A stretch of DNA of 9,302 bases from contig QHWL01000241.1 in assembly GCA_003222555.1 (NCBI GenBank), positions 2,167 through 11,468 of the forward strand, written 5' to 3'. Every line of letters starts with the position of its first letter. Within the stretch, counting starts at the first letter, position 1. This DNA comes from Acidobacteriota bacterium. Lineage in GTDB: Bacteria > Acidobacteriota > Vicinamibacteria > Vicinamibacterales > CAVVIG01. The notes under the pieces are model-generated. The model ran no database searches. It saw only the letters and a program-made list of their open reading frames with translations, and was not told the origin of the DNA. Below, piece after piece: positions 1 through 6,606 of the stretch. The translations under genes were made by a program, and so were the position numbers.

Positions 1-302
1 GTATCCTGGGGATCATCATGATGCGGCTGGTGATCGGACGCCTGATGTCGCTCGTCGAACGATACCCGCTCCTCGTCGACGCCGCCTTCATCATTATTGC
101 GTGGGTAGCCGTCAAGCTGCTGGTCGAGTTTCTGCACGTCGAGGGCTATATCGCTTTCGAGTTCCCCAGGTGGCTGTCGCTCGGGCTCATCGTGGTAATT
201 TTCGTGACGGCGTTTCTGTACGCGCGCACTCAGGAACGACGGCTCACCGGAACTGAAGTGGCCGCCAGACGGCTCCTCGAGGAGGAGGAAGCCTCGCGAT
301 GA
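1..302 (+). CDS. TerC-family integral membrane protein, C-terminal part (5' end outside window)
   Basis: The frame is open from the left edge (codons begin at position 3: I-L-G-I-I-M-M-R), so the ATG at 18 is an internal methionine and the gene starts upstream of the window. The visible 99 residues hold two hydrophobic helices, PLLVDAAFIIIAWVAVKLLV and then WLSLGLIVVIFVTAFLYA, followed by a short charged tail rich in Arg and Glu. The pattern 'ILGIIxMR...RYPxLxxxAxxxxxWVxxKLL' and the final 'WLSLGLIVVIF' helix match the C-terminus of the TerC/YkoY/Alx family as I remember it. These are inner-membrane proteins linked to metal (manganese) export and tellurite resistance. The stop (TGA 300-302) overlaps the ATG of the next gene by 4 bp (ATGA), which implies co-transcription and translational coupling. 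The family assignment is by recall of conserved segments; the substrate cannot be told. Confidence 0.68.
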   Translation, partial: ILGIIMMRLVIGRLMSLVERYPLLVDAAFIIIAWVAVKLLVEFLHVEGYIAFEFPRWLSLGLIVVIFVTAFLYARTQERRLTGTEVAARRLLEEEEASR

Positions 303-649
303 AATCACCTCGTCGCTGGACGTTGTCCCGCCGGATCGCGGTTGCCCTCGCCGCATCGTTGCTGGTGGGCGGCGCGACATCGGCGTGGTGGCTGTCGCGC
401 TACGCGATCGCGGTCCACCGATTGACGCGGGGTGCGGGTGACACCATGTTTTACGGGGCGGACGGGCAGCCCTGGTTCCGCCTCGACGAGCAGCGCCATG
501 ATGTGCCTCGCCCGATCTTCAGCACGCGGTGGTCGCCATCGAAGACCGCCGCTTCTACTTCCATCCGGGCATCGATCCCATCGGGATCGCGCGCGCCGCC
601 GTGCGCGATCTCGGCCGCGGCGGACCCGTCGAGGGCGGCAGCACGCTGA
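299..649 (+). pseudogene. N-terminal fragment of class A PBP, split from 529-2310 by a frameshift
   Basis: It starts at ATG 299 with a good Shine-Dalgarno (AGGAGG inside 280-288). The first 70 residues look like the N-terminus of a bifunctional penicillin-binding protein: a short basic cytoplasmic segment, one membrane anchor (about residues 13-32, IAVALAASLLVGGATSAWWL), then the pedestal stretch ending YGADGQPWFRLDEQRHDVP. After P70 (codon 506-508) the homology stops in this frame. It resumes at once in frame 1 as S-P-D-L-Q-H-A-V-V-A-I-E-D, the usual continuation. The residues translated here after about 508 are therefore out-of-frame nonsense up to the stop at 647-649. The true gene is 299-2310 with a net loss of 1 base modulo 3. 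Compared with the usual 'VPLxxxSPxLQxA' spacing, about three residues are missing, so a 10-bp deletion fits as well as a single-base one. Confidence 0.75.
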
Positions 650-2310
650 CCCAGCAGCTCGCGCGAACGCTGTTTCTCTCAAACGTCCGAACGTACGGAC
701 GCAAGGCGAAAGAAGCAGCAATTGCGCTGCTCATCGAAGCGCAGCTCACTAAACAGCAAATCCTCGAGCTGTATCTCAATCGTGTGTACCTGAGCGCGGG
801 CGTTTACGGCGTCGACACGATGTCGGAGCATTTGTTCCGCAAGCCTGCCAAGGTCTTGACCTTGCCCGAAGCGGCGCTCGTGGCGGGCCTGATTCGAGCG
901 CCGTCGACGCTCTCGCCCTGGGGGAACTACGACGGCGCGCTCGCGCGCAGCCGCCTCGTGCTGGCCCAGATGCGGGACCAGCACTTCATCACACCTGAGC
1001 AGGAGGAATCGGCGCGCGACGTCCGGCCTCTCATTCAGCCCTACAGGCAACCCGACGATGCAGGCTCGGCGTGGGCCAAGGAATTTCTGCGGCAGCAGTT
1101 CCGCAGCCAGTTCGGCGGCGATCACCCGCCCGACTGGCAGGTCCACACGTCGTTTCTTCCGAAAGTCCAGGACGTGGCGGAGCGCGCTGTCCGGTCGGGA
1201 TTGCGGCGCTTGAATCGATCGGGCCTCGAGGCGGCGCTCGTGGCCATCGACCCCTCGACCGGTGATCTCCTGGCCCTGGTGGGCGGCGCGAATTTCGCGG
1301 ACAGCACCTTCAATCGCGCGACGCGCAGCCGCCGTCAACCCGGATCGGCCTTCAAGCCGATGGTGTACGCCGCGGCGCTCGCACACGGCTACTCGCCGGT
1401 GTCGGTGCTGTCGAATCTGGGCAACGTGTCGGCACCCGACGATCCCGAGTGGAAGCCGAGGAGTGTCGCTCACGCAGAAGGCGAGCCGGCCGACACGCTC
1501 ACGCTGCGGGCGGCACTCCTCGAGTCCAACAACGCGGCGGCCGCCGATCTGCAGCAGCGAGTGGGGTCGGGCGCGGTCCTCGCGCTGGCCGCCGATGCGG
1601 GGCTGAAAGGCCTTCCCGATGTGCCTTCACTGGCGCTCGGCACGGGCCTCGTGTCGCCGCTCGAGTTGACCGCCGCCTACACCATGTTTCCCGGGGGCGG
1701 TGAGGTGGCGCGCCCGCGCGGCATCATCAGTGTCTTCGACGCCAGCGGCGGGCAGCTTCTCGACCGGCCGGTCGAGCGCGAGCGCGTGATCGGCGCGCCG
1801 GTGGCGTTTCAGATGGTCACCATGCTGCGCGACGTCGTCGATCGCGGCACCGGCGCATCGGCGCGCGCGCTCGGAGTCCATGGTCCGGTCGGCGGAAAAA
1901 CTGGAACGACCGATGACTATCGGGACGCGTGGTTTGTCGGCTTCTCGACGTCGGTGGTCGTCGGTGTCTGGGTCGGCTTCGATCAGCCGGCGCCGATCGG
2001 GCGCGACGCGTACGGGGCGCGCGTCGCGCTGCCCATCTGGGCGGATTTCATGAAAGGAACGGCGCAGCTGCTGCCGGCCTCAGACTTCCCGGTGCCCGAA
2101 GGGGTGCGCGGCGAACAACTGTGCAGTATCTCCTACACTCAGCCCGTCGCGGACTGTCCGGTCTACACCGAGTACTTCAAGGAAGGCGATTCGGTGCCCT
2201 CCGCCTTGTGCCCAATTCATCGTGGTACCGTCAAGGAGCGCACGGCGCGCGCGGTGGGCGGCTTTTTCCGCGCCCTCGGCGGCAAGATCGCGGGGATCTT
2301 TCGCAAATGA
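529..2310 (+). CDS. Class A penicillin-binding protein (GT51 glycosyltransferase + transpeptidase), main part, frameshifted at 5' end
   Basis: This is a bifunctional peptidoglycan synthase acting in the periplasm. It polymerises lipid II (GT51 domain) and cross-links the stem peptides (transpeptidase domain). Numbering is from GTG 529. GT51 motifs appear in order: E5 of AIEDRRFY (catalytic Glu), GGSTLTQQ at 36-43, RKAKE at 58-62 and KQQILELYLN at 75-84. Transpeptidase motifs are SAFK at 273-276 (nucleophile S273), SNN at 333-335 and KTG at 457-459. All catalytic motifs are intact. The C-terminus has a small cysteine-bearing tail (CSIS...DCPVY...LCPIH) ending in a basic amphipathic stretch. 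GTG 529 is not a convincing natural start: it falls inside the conserved 'QHAVVAIED' block, and homologous sequence continues upstream in frame to about 508. The membrane anchor lies in the preceding frame (299-508). Without a repaired frame or ribosomal slippage the product would lack its anchor. It is closest to the PBP1A/1B (mrcA/ponA) type, but I do not assign a symbol. Confidence 0.92.
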   Translation: MVAIEDRRFYFHPGIDPIGIARAAVRDLGRGGPVEGGSTLTQQLARTLFLSNVRTYGRKAKEAAIALLIEAQLTKQQILELYLNRVYLSAGVYGVDTMSEHLFRKPAKVLTLPEAALVAGLIRAPSTLSPWGNYDGALARSRLVLAQMRDQHFITPEQEESARDVRPLIQPYRQPDDAGSAWAKEFLRQQFRSQFGGDHPPDWQVHTSFLPKVQDVAERAVRSGLRRLNRSGLEAALVAIDPSTGDLLALVGGANFADSTFNRATRSRRQPGSAFKPMVYAAALAHGYSPVSVLSNLGNVSAPDDPEWKPRSVAHAEGEPADTLTLRAALLESNNAAAADLQQRVGSGAVLALAADAGLKGLPDVPSLALGTGLVSPLELTAAYTMFPGGGEVARPRGIISVFDASGGQLLDRPVERERVIGAPVAFQMVTMLRDVVDRGTGASARALGVHGPVGGKTGTTDDYRDAWFVGFSTSVVVGVWVGFDQPAPIGRDAYGARVALPIWADFMKGTAQLLPASDFPVPEGVRGEQLCSISYTQPVADCPVYTEYFKEGDSVPSALCPIHRGTVKERTARAVGGFFRALGGKIAGIFRK

Positions 2311-2376
2311 CTCTCGCCAATCCCGATAAACGCAGAGGCCGCTGAGTGACTTTCTCACCGCTGCGCTGGAGCGGGT

Positions 2377-2781
2377 TCAGTCGTCGCGTCCCTTGATCCG
2401 CCGGAGGGCCCGGCGCTGGCGTTTGTCCGGTGCGCGGGGCGGCGTCATCAACGCGCGAAAGACTCGCTCCATCCGCCGGATCTCGATCTCTTCTGGCGTG
2501 GGCGGCGGCGTCAGATCGTCGTAGAGCCGCCGCGCGTCAGTTTTGGCCACGTGCCGGTCGGCCAGCGCGCGCACCGCAACGCGCTGTTTCCGCCCGTAAG
2601 GCCGGCTGATTTCCAGCGTGTCACCGACGCGCATCAGGCGGTTCGATTTTGCGCGCTGGCCGTTGACGTCAATCTTTCCGCCTTTGCACGCCTTCTGCGC
2701 TTCCGAACGTGTTCTGAACAGGCAGGCGACGTCGAGCCAGACATCGAGTCGGACCTGGGATCGCTCCTCGTCATCGACCAT
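2377..2781 (-). CDS. hslR: Hsp15-like S4-domain RNA-binding protein
   Basis: The first residues after the start carry an S4 domain: V-R-L-D-V-W-L-D-V-A, FRTRSEAQKAC, GGKIDVNGQRAK and then VGDTLEI. The C-terminus is basic and ends in PDKRQRRALRRIKGRDD, closely resembling the PDKKERRDLLRFK end of E. coli HslR. In E. coli Hsp15 binds free 50S subunits that still carry a nascent chain and helps recycle stalled ribosomes. I chose ATG 2781 because it gives 134 residues, about the length of E. coli Hsp15 (133), with the usual short acidic leader before the S4 domain. The frame extends to a TTG at 2838 with an ATG at 2832, adding about 19 residues unlike the family. No start has a strong Shine-Dalgarno. 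The gene converges on the PBP gene with 66 bp between stops and no clear hairpin. It is divergent from the propeller gene. Confidence 0.85.
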   Translation of the reverse strand: MVDDEERSQVRLDVWLDVACLFRTRSEAQKACKGGKIDVNGQRAKSNRLMRVGDTLEISRPYGRKQRVAVRALADRHVAKTDARRLYDDLTPPPTPEEIEIRRMERVFRALMTPPRAPDKRQRRALRRIKGRDD

Positions 2782-2928
2782 TTCGACCACTTCGCCGTAC
2801 CATTCTACCCACCGCGTATTTCCCCGGGTCATTGGCAACGTGCGACCGCAAAGGCCTCACGACGCGGCCCGATACACGTCAGCTCGGGCCCTGTATTTGA
2901 AGGCGCCCCGGTTCCAGCGAGAAAAGTC

Positions 2929-2957
2929 TCGACATCCGTTCGATCGGCATGTTTAAG
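2929..2957 (+). promoter_or_regulatory. Candidate sigma70-type promoter for the YVTN propeller gene
   Basis: A -35-like TCGACA (2929-2934; one mismatch to TTGACA) is followed by a 17-bp spacer and a -10-like TTTAAG (2952-2957; four of six matches to TATAAT). It lies in the 250-bp gap between the divergent hslR and propeller genes and would give a leader of roughly 65-70 nt. Spacing is ideal but the -10 is weak, so this is only a candidate. The rest of the gap (2782-2928 and 2958-3020) shows nothing I can name. Confidence 0.35.
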
Positions 2958-3032
2958 CTAACATACGGTCAATTCAGGACCCAGCGCGCGTCAAACTCGG
3001 TTTGGACACACGAAGGTTCCTTTGGAGGTTGT

Positions 3033-4076
3033 ATGCGAATGAGAGTGGCCCTGGCCGGCACGTTGGTAGTGGCAGTGGCAGTTCTCGGCCTTTTCGCCGC
3101 GCGGCCGCGTGCGGCAGAAGAACCTTATCAGCTCATCAAGGACATTCAGATTGGCGGTGAGGGCGGCTGGGATTATCTGAATGTGGACAGCGCGGCGAAA
3201 CGCCTTTACGTCAGCCATGCCACGAAGGTCGTGGTCGTCGACACGGCGAAGAACGAGGTCGTCGGAGAAATTGCGGATACTCCTGGCGTGCACGGAGCCG
3301 TGGCCGCACCTTCGCTGGGCCGCATCTTCACCAGCAATGGCCGCGGGAACACGGCGAGCATTGTCGATGCCAAGACGCTTCAGACGATCAGCAAGGTCGA
3401 AACCCCCGCCAACCCCGACTTCATCATGTACGAGCCCAAACAGAAAGAGGTGTACACGTTCAACGGGGGCGGGAAGTCGGCCACAGTGATCGACGCCGCG
3501 AGCGGCAAAGTCGTGGCCACCATTCCGCTAGGAGGCAAACCGGAGGCAGGCGTGTCCGACGGCGCGGGCCGCGTGTTCGTGAACGTGGAAAACCTCAACA
3601 CGATCGCCGTCATCGACGTGGCCACGCACGCTGTCGTCGCGACCTGGCCGATCGCGCCGGGCGAGGAAGCGGCGGGGCTTGCGCTCGACACGAAGAATCA
3701 CCGGCTCTTCATCGGCGCTCACAACCGCCTGATGGTGATGATGGACTCGACAAACGGCAAGGTGGTAGGGCAGGTGCCGATCGGCCCGGGTGTGGATGCC
3801 ACTTGGTTCGATCCCGGCACCGGTTACGCCTTCTCGTCGTGCGGTGACGGGACGACCACGATTGCGCACGAAGATTCGCCCGACAAGCTGACGGTCGTGC
3901 AAACGCTCAAAACGGAGCGCGGCGCGCGAACGATGGCGCTCGATTCATCGACTCACCGGATTTACCTGGCCGCGGCGAGGTACGAAGCGCCGGCCGCTGG
4001 AGCGCCGGCCGATGCGCGGCCAGTAATCGTCCCGAACTCGATGCACCTGCTGGTTTACGGGATCAACGGCAAATGA
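3033..4076 (+). CDS. Secreted YVTN/YncE-like beta-propeller protein
   Basis: The product has 347 residues. I chose ATG 3033 because GGAGG (3024-3028) lies just upstream and because a clean signal peptide begins there (MRMR, then a hydrophobic Ala/Val/Leu core to about residue 23, with likely cleavage near ARPRAA-EE). An in-frame ATG at 3039 is equally well spaced; an upstream ATG at 2949 lacks a ribosome site. The mature part is a series of roughly 45-residue beta-propeller blades of the YVTN type: RLYVSHATKVVVVDTAKNEVVGEI, SATVIDAASGKVVATIPLGG, NTIAVIDVATHAVVATWPIA and NRLMVMMDSTNGKVVGQVPIG. The last blade carries TTTIAHEDSPDKLTVVQTL and ARTMALDSSTHRIYL. No catalytic motif or c-type haem site is visible. 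The family folds into periplasmic or extracellular propellers usually taken as binding or scaffolding proteins, and the specific role here is unknown. It is monocistronic by context: divergent from hslR, convergent on lldP. Confidence 0.85.
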   Translation: MRMRVALAGTLVVAVAVLGLFAARPRAAEEPYQLIKDIQIGGEGGWDYLNVDSAAKRLYVSHATKVVVVDTAKNEVVGEIADTPGVHGAVAAPSLGRIFTSNGRGNTASIVDAKTLQTISKVETPANPDFIMYEPKQKEVYTFNGGGKSATVIDAASGKVVATIPLGGKPEAGVSDGAGRVFVNVENLNTIAVIDVATHAVVATWPIAPGEEAAGLALDTKNHRLFIGAHNRLMVMMDSTNGKVVGQVPIGPGVDATWFDPGTGYAFSSCGDGTTTIAHEDSPDKLTVVQTLKTERGARTMALDSSTHRIYLAAARYEAPAAGAPADARPVIVPNSMHLLVYGINGK

Positions 4077-4109
4077 AGAGCGCGCGGACGACGAGTTAAG
4101 TGGCGAGCG

Positions 4110-4250
4110 TCGTCCTTGGTTCTTGGTCCTTCGTCCTTCGTCCGTTCTTGGTCCTTAGTCGTCCCTGGTCCTTCGCGCTTGGTCCGCCCAACCACGAGAA
4201 CGACCAGGCGCCAAGGACGCCAGGGCCAAAGGCCGAAGGATCAAGGACCG
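4110..4250. repeat. Low-complexity GTCCTT-unit repeat forming a long imperfect hairpin between convergent genes
   Basis: The left half is a degenerate tandem of GTCCTT/GTTCTT units (GTCCTT at 4112, 4126, 4133, 4151 and 4168, plus variants), strongly pyrimidine-biased. The right half (4203-4250) is its purine-rich counterpart (CCAAGGACG, CCAGGGCC, GGCCGAAGGATCAAGGACC). Arm 4118-4136 pairs with arm 4231-4249 over 19 positions: 16 Watson-Crick, two G-T wobbles and one mismatch. Inside it CCCTGG (4163-4168) can pair with CCAGGG (4219-4224). The segment begins 33 bp after the propeller stop and ends 5 bp before the lldP stop. It could therefore act as a bidirectional terminator or mRNA 3'-end protector for both genes, though it lacks a T-run. 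It may equally be a dispersed intergenic repeat. Short open frames across it are repeat artefacts. Confidence 0.6.
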
Positions 4251-4254
4251 TTGC

Positions 4255-5865
4255 TCAAACCTCCATTACATTCGGCAAGAAGTAATAGAAGACCAACGTG
4301 ATCAGGATGAGATAGGCGAGCGTCGCGAGCGTCCAGCTCATGTTGTGGCGGATCACATCGCCTTCGTTGCGCACGTAGCGGCTGGTCGACACGCCGACGC
4401 TCGCCGTCTGGGGAGCGATTGGTTTGCCGACCTCCGCCCCAACGGAATTGAACGACGGGAGCAGCAGCGGCGGCAGGTTCAGCAGCCGTCCCGTGGCGGC
4501 CTGCACCGGGCCGAACATCGCGTTGGTCGACGTGTTGCTGCCCGAGAGCGCGACGCCCACCCAGCCGAGGATCGGCGCAAGGACGACAAACAGCGGACCG
4601 ACCTTCGAACAACCGTACGCCATCGAATTGGCCATGCCGCTGAACACAAACGCGAATGCCAGGCCGAAAATAAAGAAGCCGACGAGCAGCGCTCCCCACA
4701 TCTGATGGAACGTTCGCTTGAAGACTTGCCGGATGGTGGCCGCGCCGGGCCTGAGGAACGTCAGAATCACCAGCCACGACACCAGAATCGCCGTGCCTCC
4801 GCTCAGAGGATTCAAATTGAACGTCTGGGCGAACGGCTGATTCGAGATCGAGCTGATGCCTTGAACCGATAGCCGGACGAGGCTGTAGCTCGGCAGTTTC
4901 GACCATGGTCCGGTCCACGCGACGACGATGAGGATGAGGACGATGTACGGACTCCAGGCGCGCAGCGCCGACCCCGGGTCGACGGCCGCTTCGACCGTCG
5001 ATTGCGCGCCAAGACTTCTCGCCGCGGGGCGTCCGCCGAAGGTGCGGACGGTTTTCGGCCGCCACACTTTAGTGAACGCGAACAAAACCCAGAACGCCGT
5101 CAAGGCGCCGGTAATATCGGGCAGGTAGGGTCCGAGAAACACGGCAACCGGCCACTGCCCCCCCACGTACGCGAGCGAGGCGACGACCGCCAGCGGCCAT
5201 CCTTCTTTCACACCTTCAGCGCCGCTCACCAGAAACAGCAGCACCCAGGGTGGTAACAAGGCCAGTATCGCGACGATGTGACCGACTGAGGCCGAGAGTG
5301 CCATCAACGGCAAGCTGGTCACGGCCGCGAGCGCGATAATGGGCGCGCCCAGCGCGCCGTACGACACGGGAGCGTTATTGGCCAATGCCGTGACTCTGAT
5401 GGCGTCGAGGTCGGCGACGCCGAACCCCACGAGGATTGGCGCAACGACGGCCCACGGATAACCGAAGCCGACGAGGCCTTCGAGCAGTGCGCCGAACGCC
5501 CAGGCGAGCATCAGCGTCTGGATGCGGATGTCGGTCGTCGCGTGATGGACGATCCAGTTCTTGAACCGCTCGAAGTCTCCCGTGAAGACGAGCGTGTTGA
5601 AGATGATGAGGCCCCAGAAGGTGATCCAATCGACGGCCCAGACTCCCTGCAGGCCACCGTACAGGTACGCACGAGCCATCGAGCCGACCGGCGCGTGCCA
5701 GACCCAGATGCCGAGCGCAGCGGTAATCACGCCGGCGATGAGCGTGGCGAGCCACGCCGTCATCCTCAGGCCCGCCAGCAAGGCGAGCAGAACGAAGAGC
5801 GGTACAAAGGCGACGATGACGGCCGCCCACAAACTGCCGAGGGGTACGAGTGTTTGGGTGAACAG
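4255..5865 (-). CDS. lldP: L-lactate permease (LldP/LctP family)
   Basis: This is a polytopic inner-membrane transporter that takes up lactate (and glycolate) with protons. From the start chosen here it has 536 residues, close to the usual ~550, with about a dozen hydrophobic helices. Family signatures are PLGSLW at the N-terminus, FGALLEGLVGFGYPWAVVAPIL, ALANNAPVSYGALGAPI, and the strongly conserved SGSNTSTNAMFG at residues 441-452 followed by PVQAATGRLL. Another signature is GAEVGKPIAPQTASVG near the end. The open frame extends to 6174, but everything upstream of about 5868 is the lldD remnant read out of frame. Homology begins at F-T-Q-T-L-V-P-L-G-S-L-W. No ATG, GTG or TTG sits there, only CTG at 5865, preceded by GAGG four bases upstream. 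The next standard codon is TTG 5832, which would trim 11 residues. The start is therefore uncertain. It lies about 13 bp after the lldD stop, so the two form an operon. Confidence 0.9.
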   Translation of the reverse strand: MFTQTLVPLGSLWAAVIVAFVPLFVLLALLAGLRMTAWLATLIAGVITAALGIWVWHAPVGSMARAYLYGGLQGVWAVDWITFWGLIIFNTLVFTGDFERFKNWIVHHATTDIRIQTLMLAWAFGALLEGLVGFGYPWAVVAPILVGFGVADLDAIRVTALANNAPVSYGALGAPIIALAAVTSLPLMALSASVGHIVAILALLPPWVLLFLVSGAEGVKEGWPLAVVASLAYVGGQWPVAVFLGPYLPDITGALTAFWVLFAFTKVWRPKTVRTFGGRPAARSLGAQSTVEAAVDPGSALRAWSPYIVLILIVVAWTGPWSKLPSYSLVRLSVQGISSISNQPFAQTFNLNPLSGGTAILVSWLVILTFLRPGAATIRQVFKRTFHQMWGALLVGFFIFGLAFAFVFSGMANSMAYGCSKVGPLFVVLAPILGWVGVALSGSNTSTNAMFGPVQAATGRLLNLPPLLLPSFNSVGAEVGKPIAPQTASVGVSTSRYVRNEGDVIRHNMSWTLATLAYLILITLVFYYFLPNVMEV

Positions 5866-5878
5866 ATGTCCTCGCTTT

Positions 5879-6487
5879 TCAACGGCGCGGGGTAACGAGA
5901 GACCGCGTGATCGCGCCGAGGGTCGCACCCCCGGCCAGCGCCATCGCGAGCTCCAGCTCCGCACGGAACATTTCCAGCACGCGGCGAACGCCCGTTTCGC
6001 CCGCCGCGGCGAGACCCCACAAGTACGGCCGACCGAGCACCGCCCGGGCGCCGAGCACCAGCGCTTTGAGCCCGTCGGTGCCACGTCGAACCCCTCCGTC
6101 GAGGAGAATCGGCACCCGGCCGGCGACTTGGTCCGCAATGTCGGGCAGGGCGTCGATCGTCGCCATCGCGCCATCCCGCTGCCGCCCGCCGTGATTGGGA
6201 CACGATAATACCCGACGCGCCGGCAGCGGTAGACTTTTCAGGGTCCTCCTGCGTCAAAAGTCCTTTGACGGCATCGGCAGCTTGGTCAGGGATTTGAGCC
6301 AGCCGACCGCGGCCCACGCGAGCGAGGGATCGAAACCGAGACGGTTTTCGGCGAGCGTGCGTTCATCGGCTACGGCGCCCGTATGATAGTCGTACGCGCT
6401 CGGTTCCATTCGGTCGCGCGCCAGCGCTTCGAGCTCGCAGACGTTCACCGGGTCGCCGGTCGCGTTGTCGCATGTCGCCTTCGTCAA
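5879..6487 (-). pseudogene. lldD: Degraded L-lactate dehydrogenase (FMN-dependent alpha-hydroxy-acid dehydrogenase)
   Basis: Three pieces of one gene lie in order on the minus strand. The 5' piece (6487 to about 6274) starts at TTG with GGAG seven bases upstream and reads DPVNVCELEALARDRM, then AYDYHTGAVADERTLAENR, as in the family N-terminus. At about 6331 it jumps straight to DPSLAWAAVGWLKSLTKLP, which in the family lies some 190 residues later. A frameshift at about 6273 leads to [25 protein letters not shown] second shift at 6197 (an extra C in CCC) leads to [20 protein letters not shown], then [16 protein letters not shown] and GRPYLWGL, ending at TGA 5879. Active-site residues named from spinach glycolate oxidase: Tyr24, Lys230, His254 and Arg257 equivalents remain, while the segment with Tyr129 and Asp157 is gone. 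GRPYLWGL also follows AVL directly, one residue shorter than usual. The enzyme normally oxidises L-lactate to pyruvate. This copy cannot be functional. Confidence 0.88.
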
Positions 6488-6494
6488 AAGGAGA

Positions 6495-6516
6495 CTCCAG
6501 GAAGGCGCGAATTATA
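6495..6516 (-). promoter_or_regulatory. Candidate -10 box and Shine-Dalgarno for the lldD-lldP operon
   Basis: On the minus strand a perfect TATAAT occupies 6516-6511, and GGAG (6498-6495) sits seven bases before the TTG at 6487. A transcript starting just after the -10 box would have a leader of only about 15-20 nt containing this ribosome site, which supports the TTG start. The expected -35 region (about 6534-6540, ATACAC/CATACA) is poor, so an activator may be needed or the match may be chance. The divergent gap (6488-6606) must also hold the GH36 promoter, for which I see no good hexamers. Confidence 0.4.
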
Positions 6517-6606
6517 GCTTGGACTTCCGTTTCGTGTATGGTAGTGGTTGGCATCAGCTTTGCCCCTGCGACCGGCTGCACCACAACCCCCAAATTTGTA
6601 TTGACC

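Noticed and set aside
679..1473. A 264-residue minus-strand open frame inside the PBP gene, and similar long shadows opposite GH36 and the propeller gene
   Set aside because: They are Arg/His-rich antisense readings of strongly conserved genes in GC-rich DNA, with no recognisable domain.
2311..2376. Intrinsic terminator between the convergent PBP and hslR genes
   Set aside because: Only a 4-bp GTGA/TCAC pairing is visible, with no T-run. Not enough to call.
2949..3032. Upstream ATG at 2949 as start of the propeller gene
   Set aside because: It has no ribosome site and lies on top of the candidate -10 box, and it would place 28 non-hydrophobic residues before the signal peptide. GGAGG sits directly before 3033.
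4110..4250. CRISPR array
   Set aside because: The repeated units are about 6-7 bp and degenerate, with no constant repeat/spacer pattern and no cas genes.
4100..4301. Two small + strand open frames across the GTCCTT repeat
   Set aside because: They are low-complexity products of the repeat, with no ribosome site and overlap with the end of lldP.
5866..6174. A 100-residue N-terminal extension of lldP in the open frame up to 6174
   Set aside because: It is Arg/Ser/Cys-rich and unlike any LldP. In another frame the same bases encode the unmistakable C-terminus of lldD.
6472..6606. A GH36 start at 6472 or 6538
   Set aside because: 6472 would lie inside the lldD 5' end, and both would bury the signal peptide behind 23 or 45 extra residues. 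GTG 6607 gives a normal secretory N-terminus.
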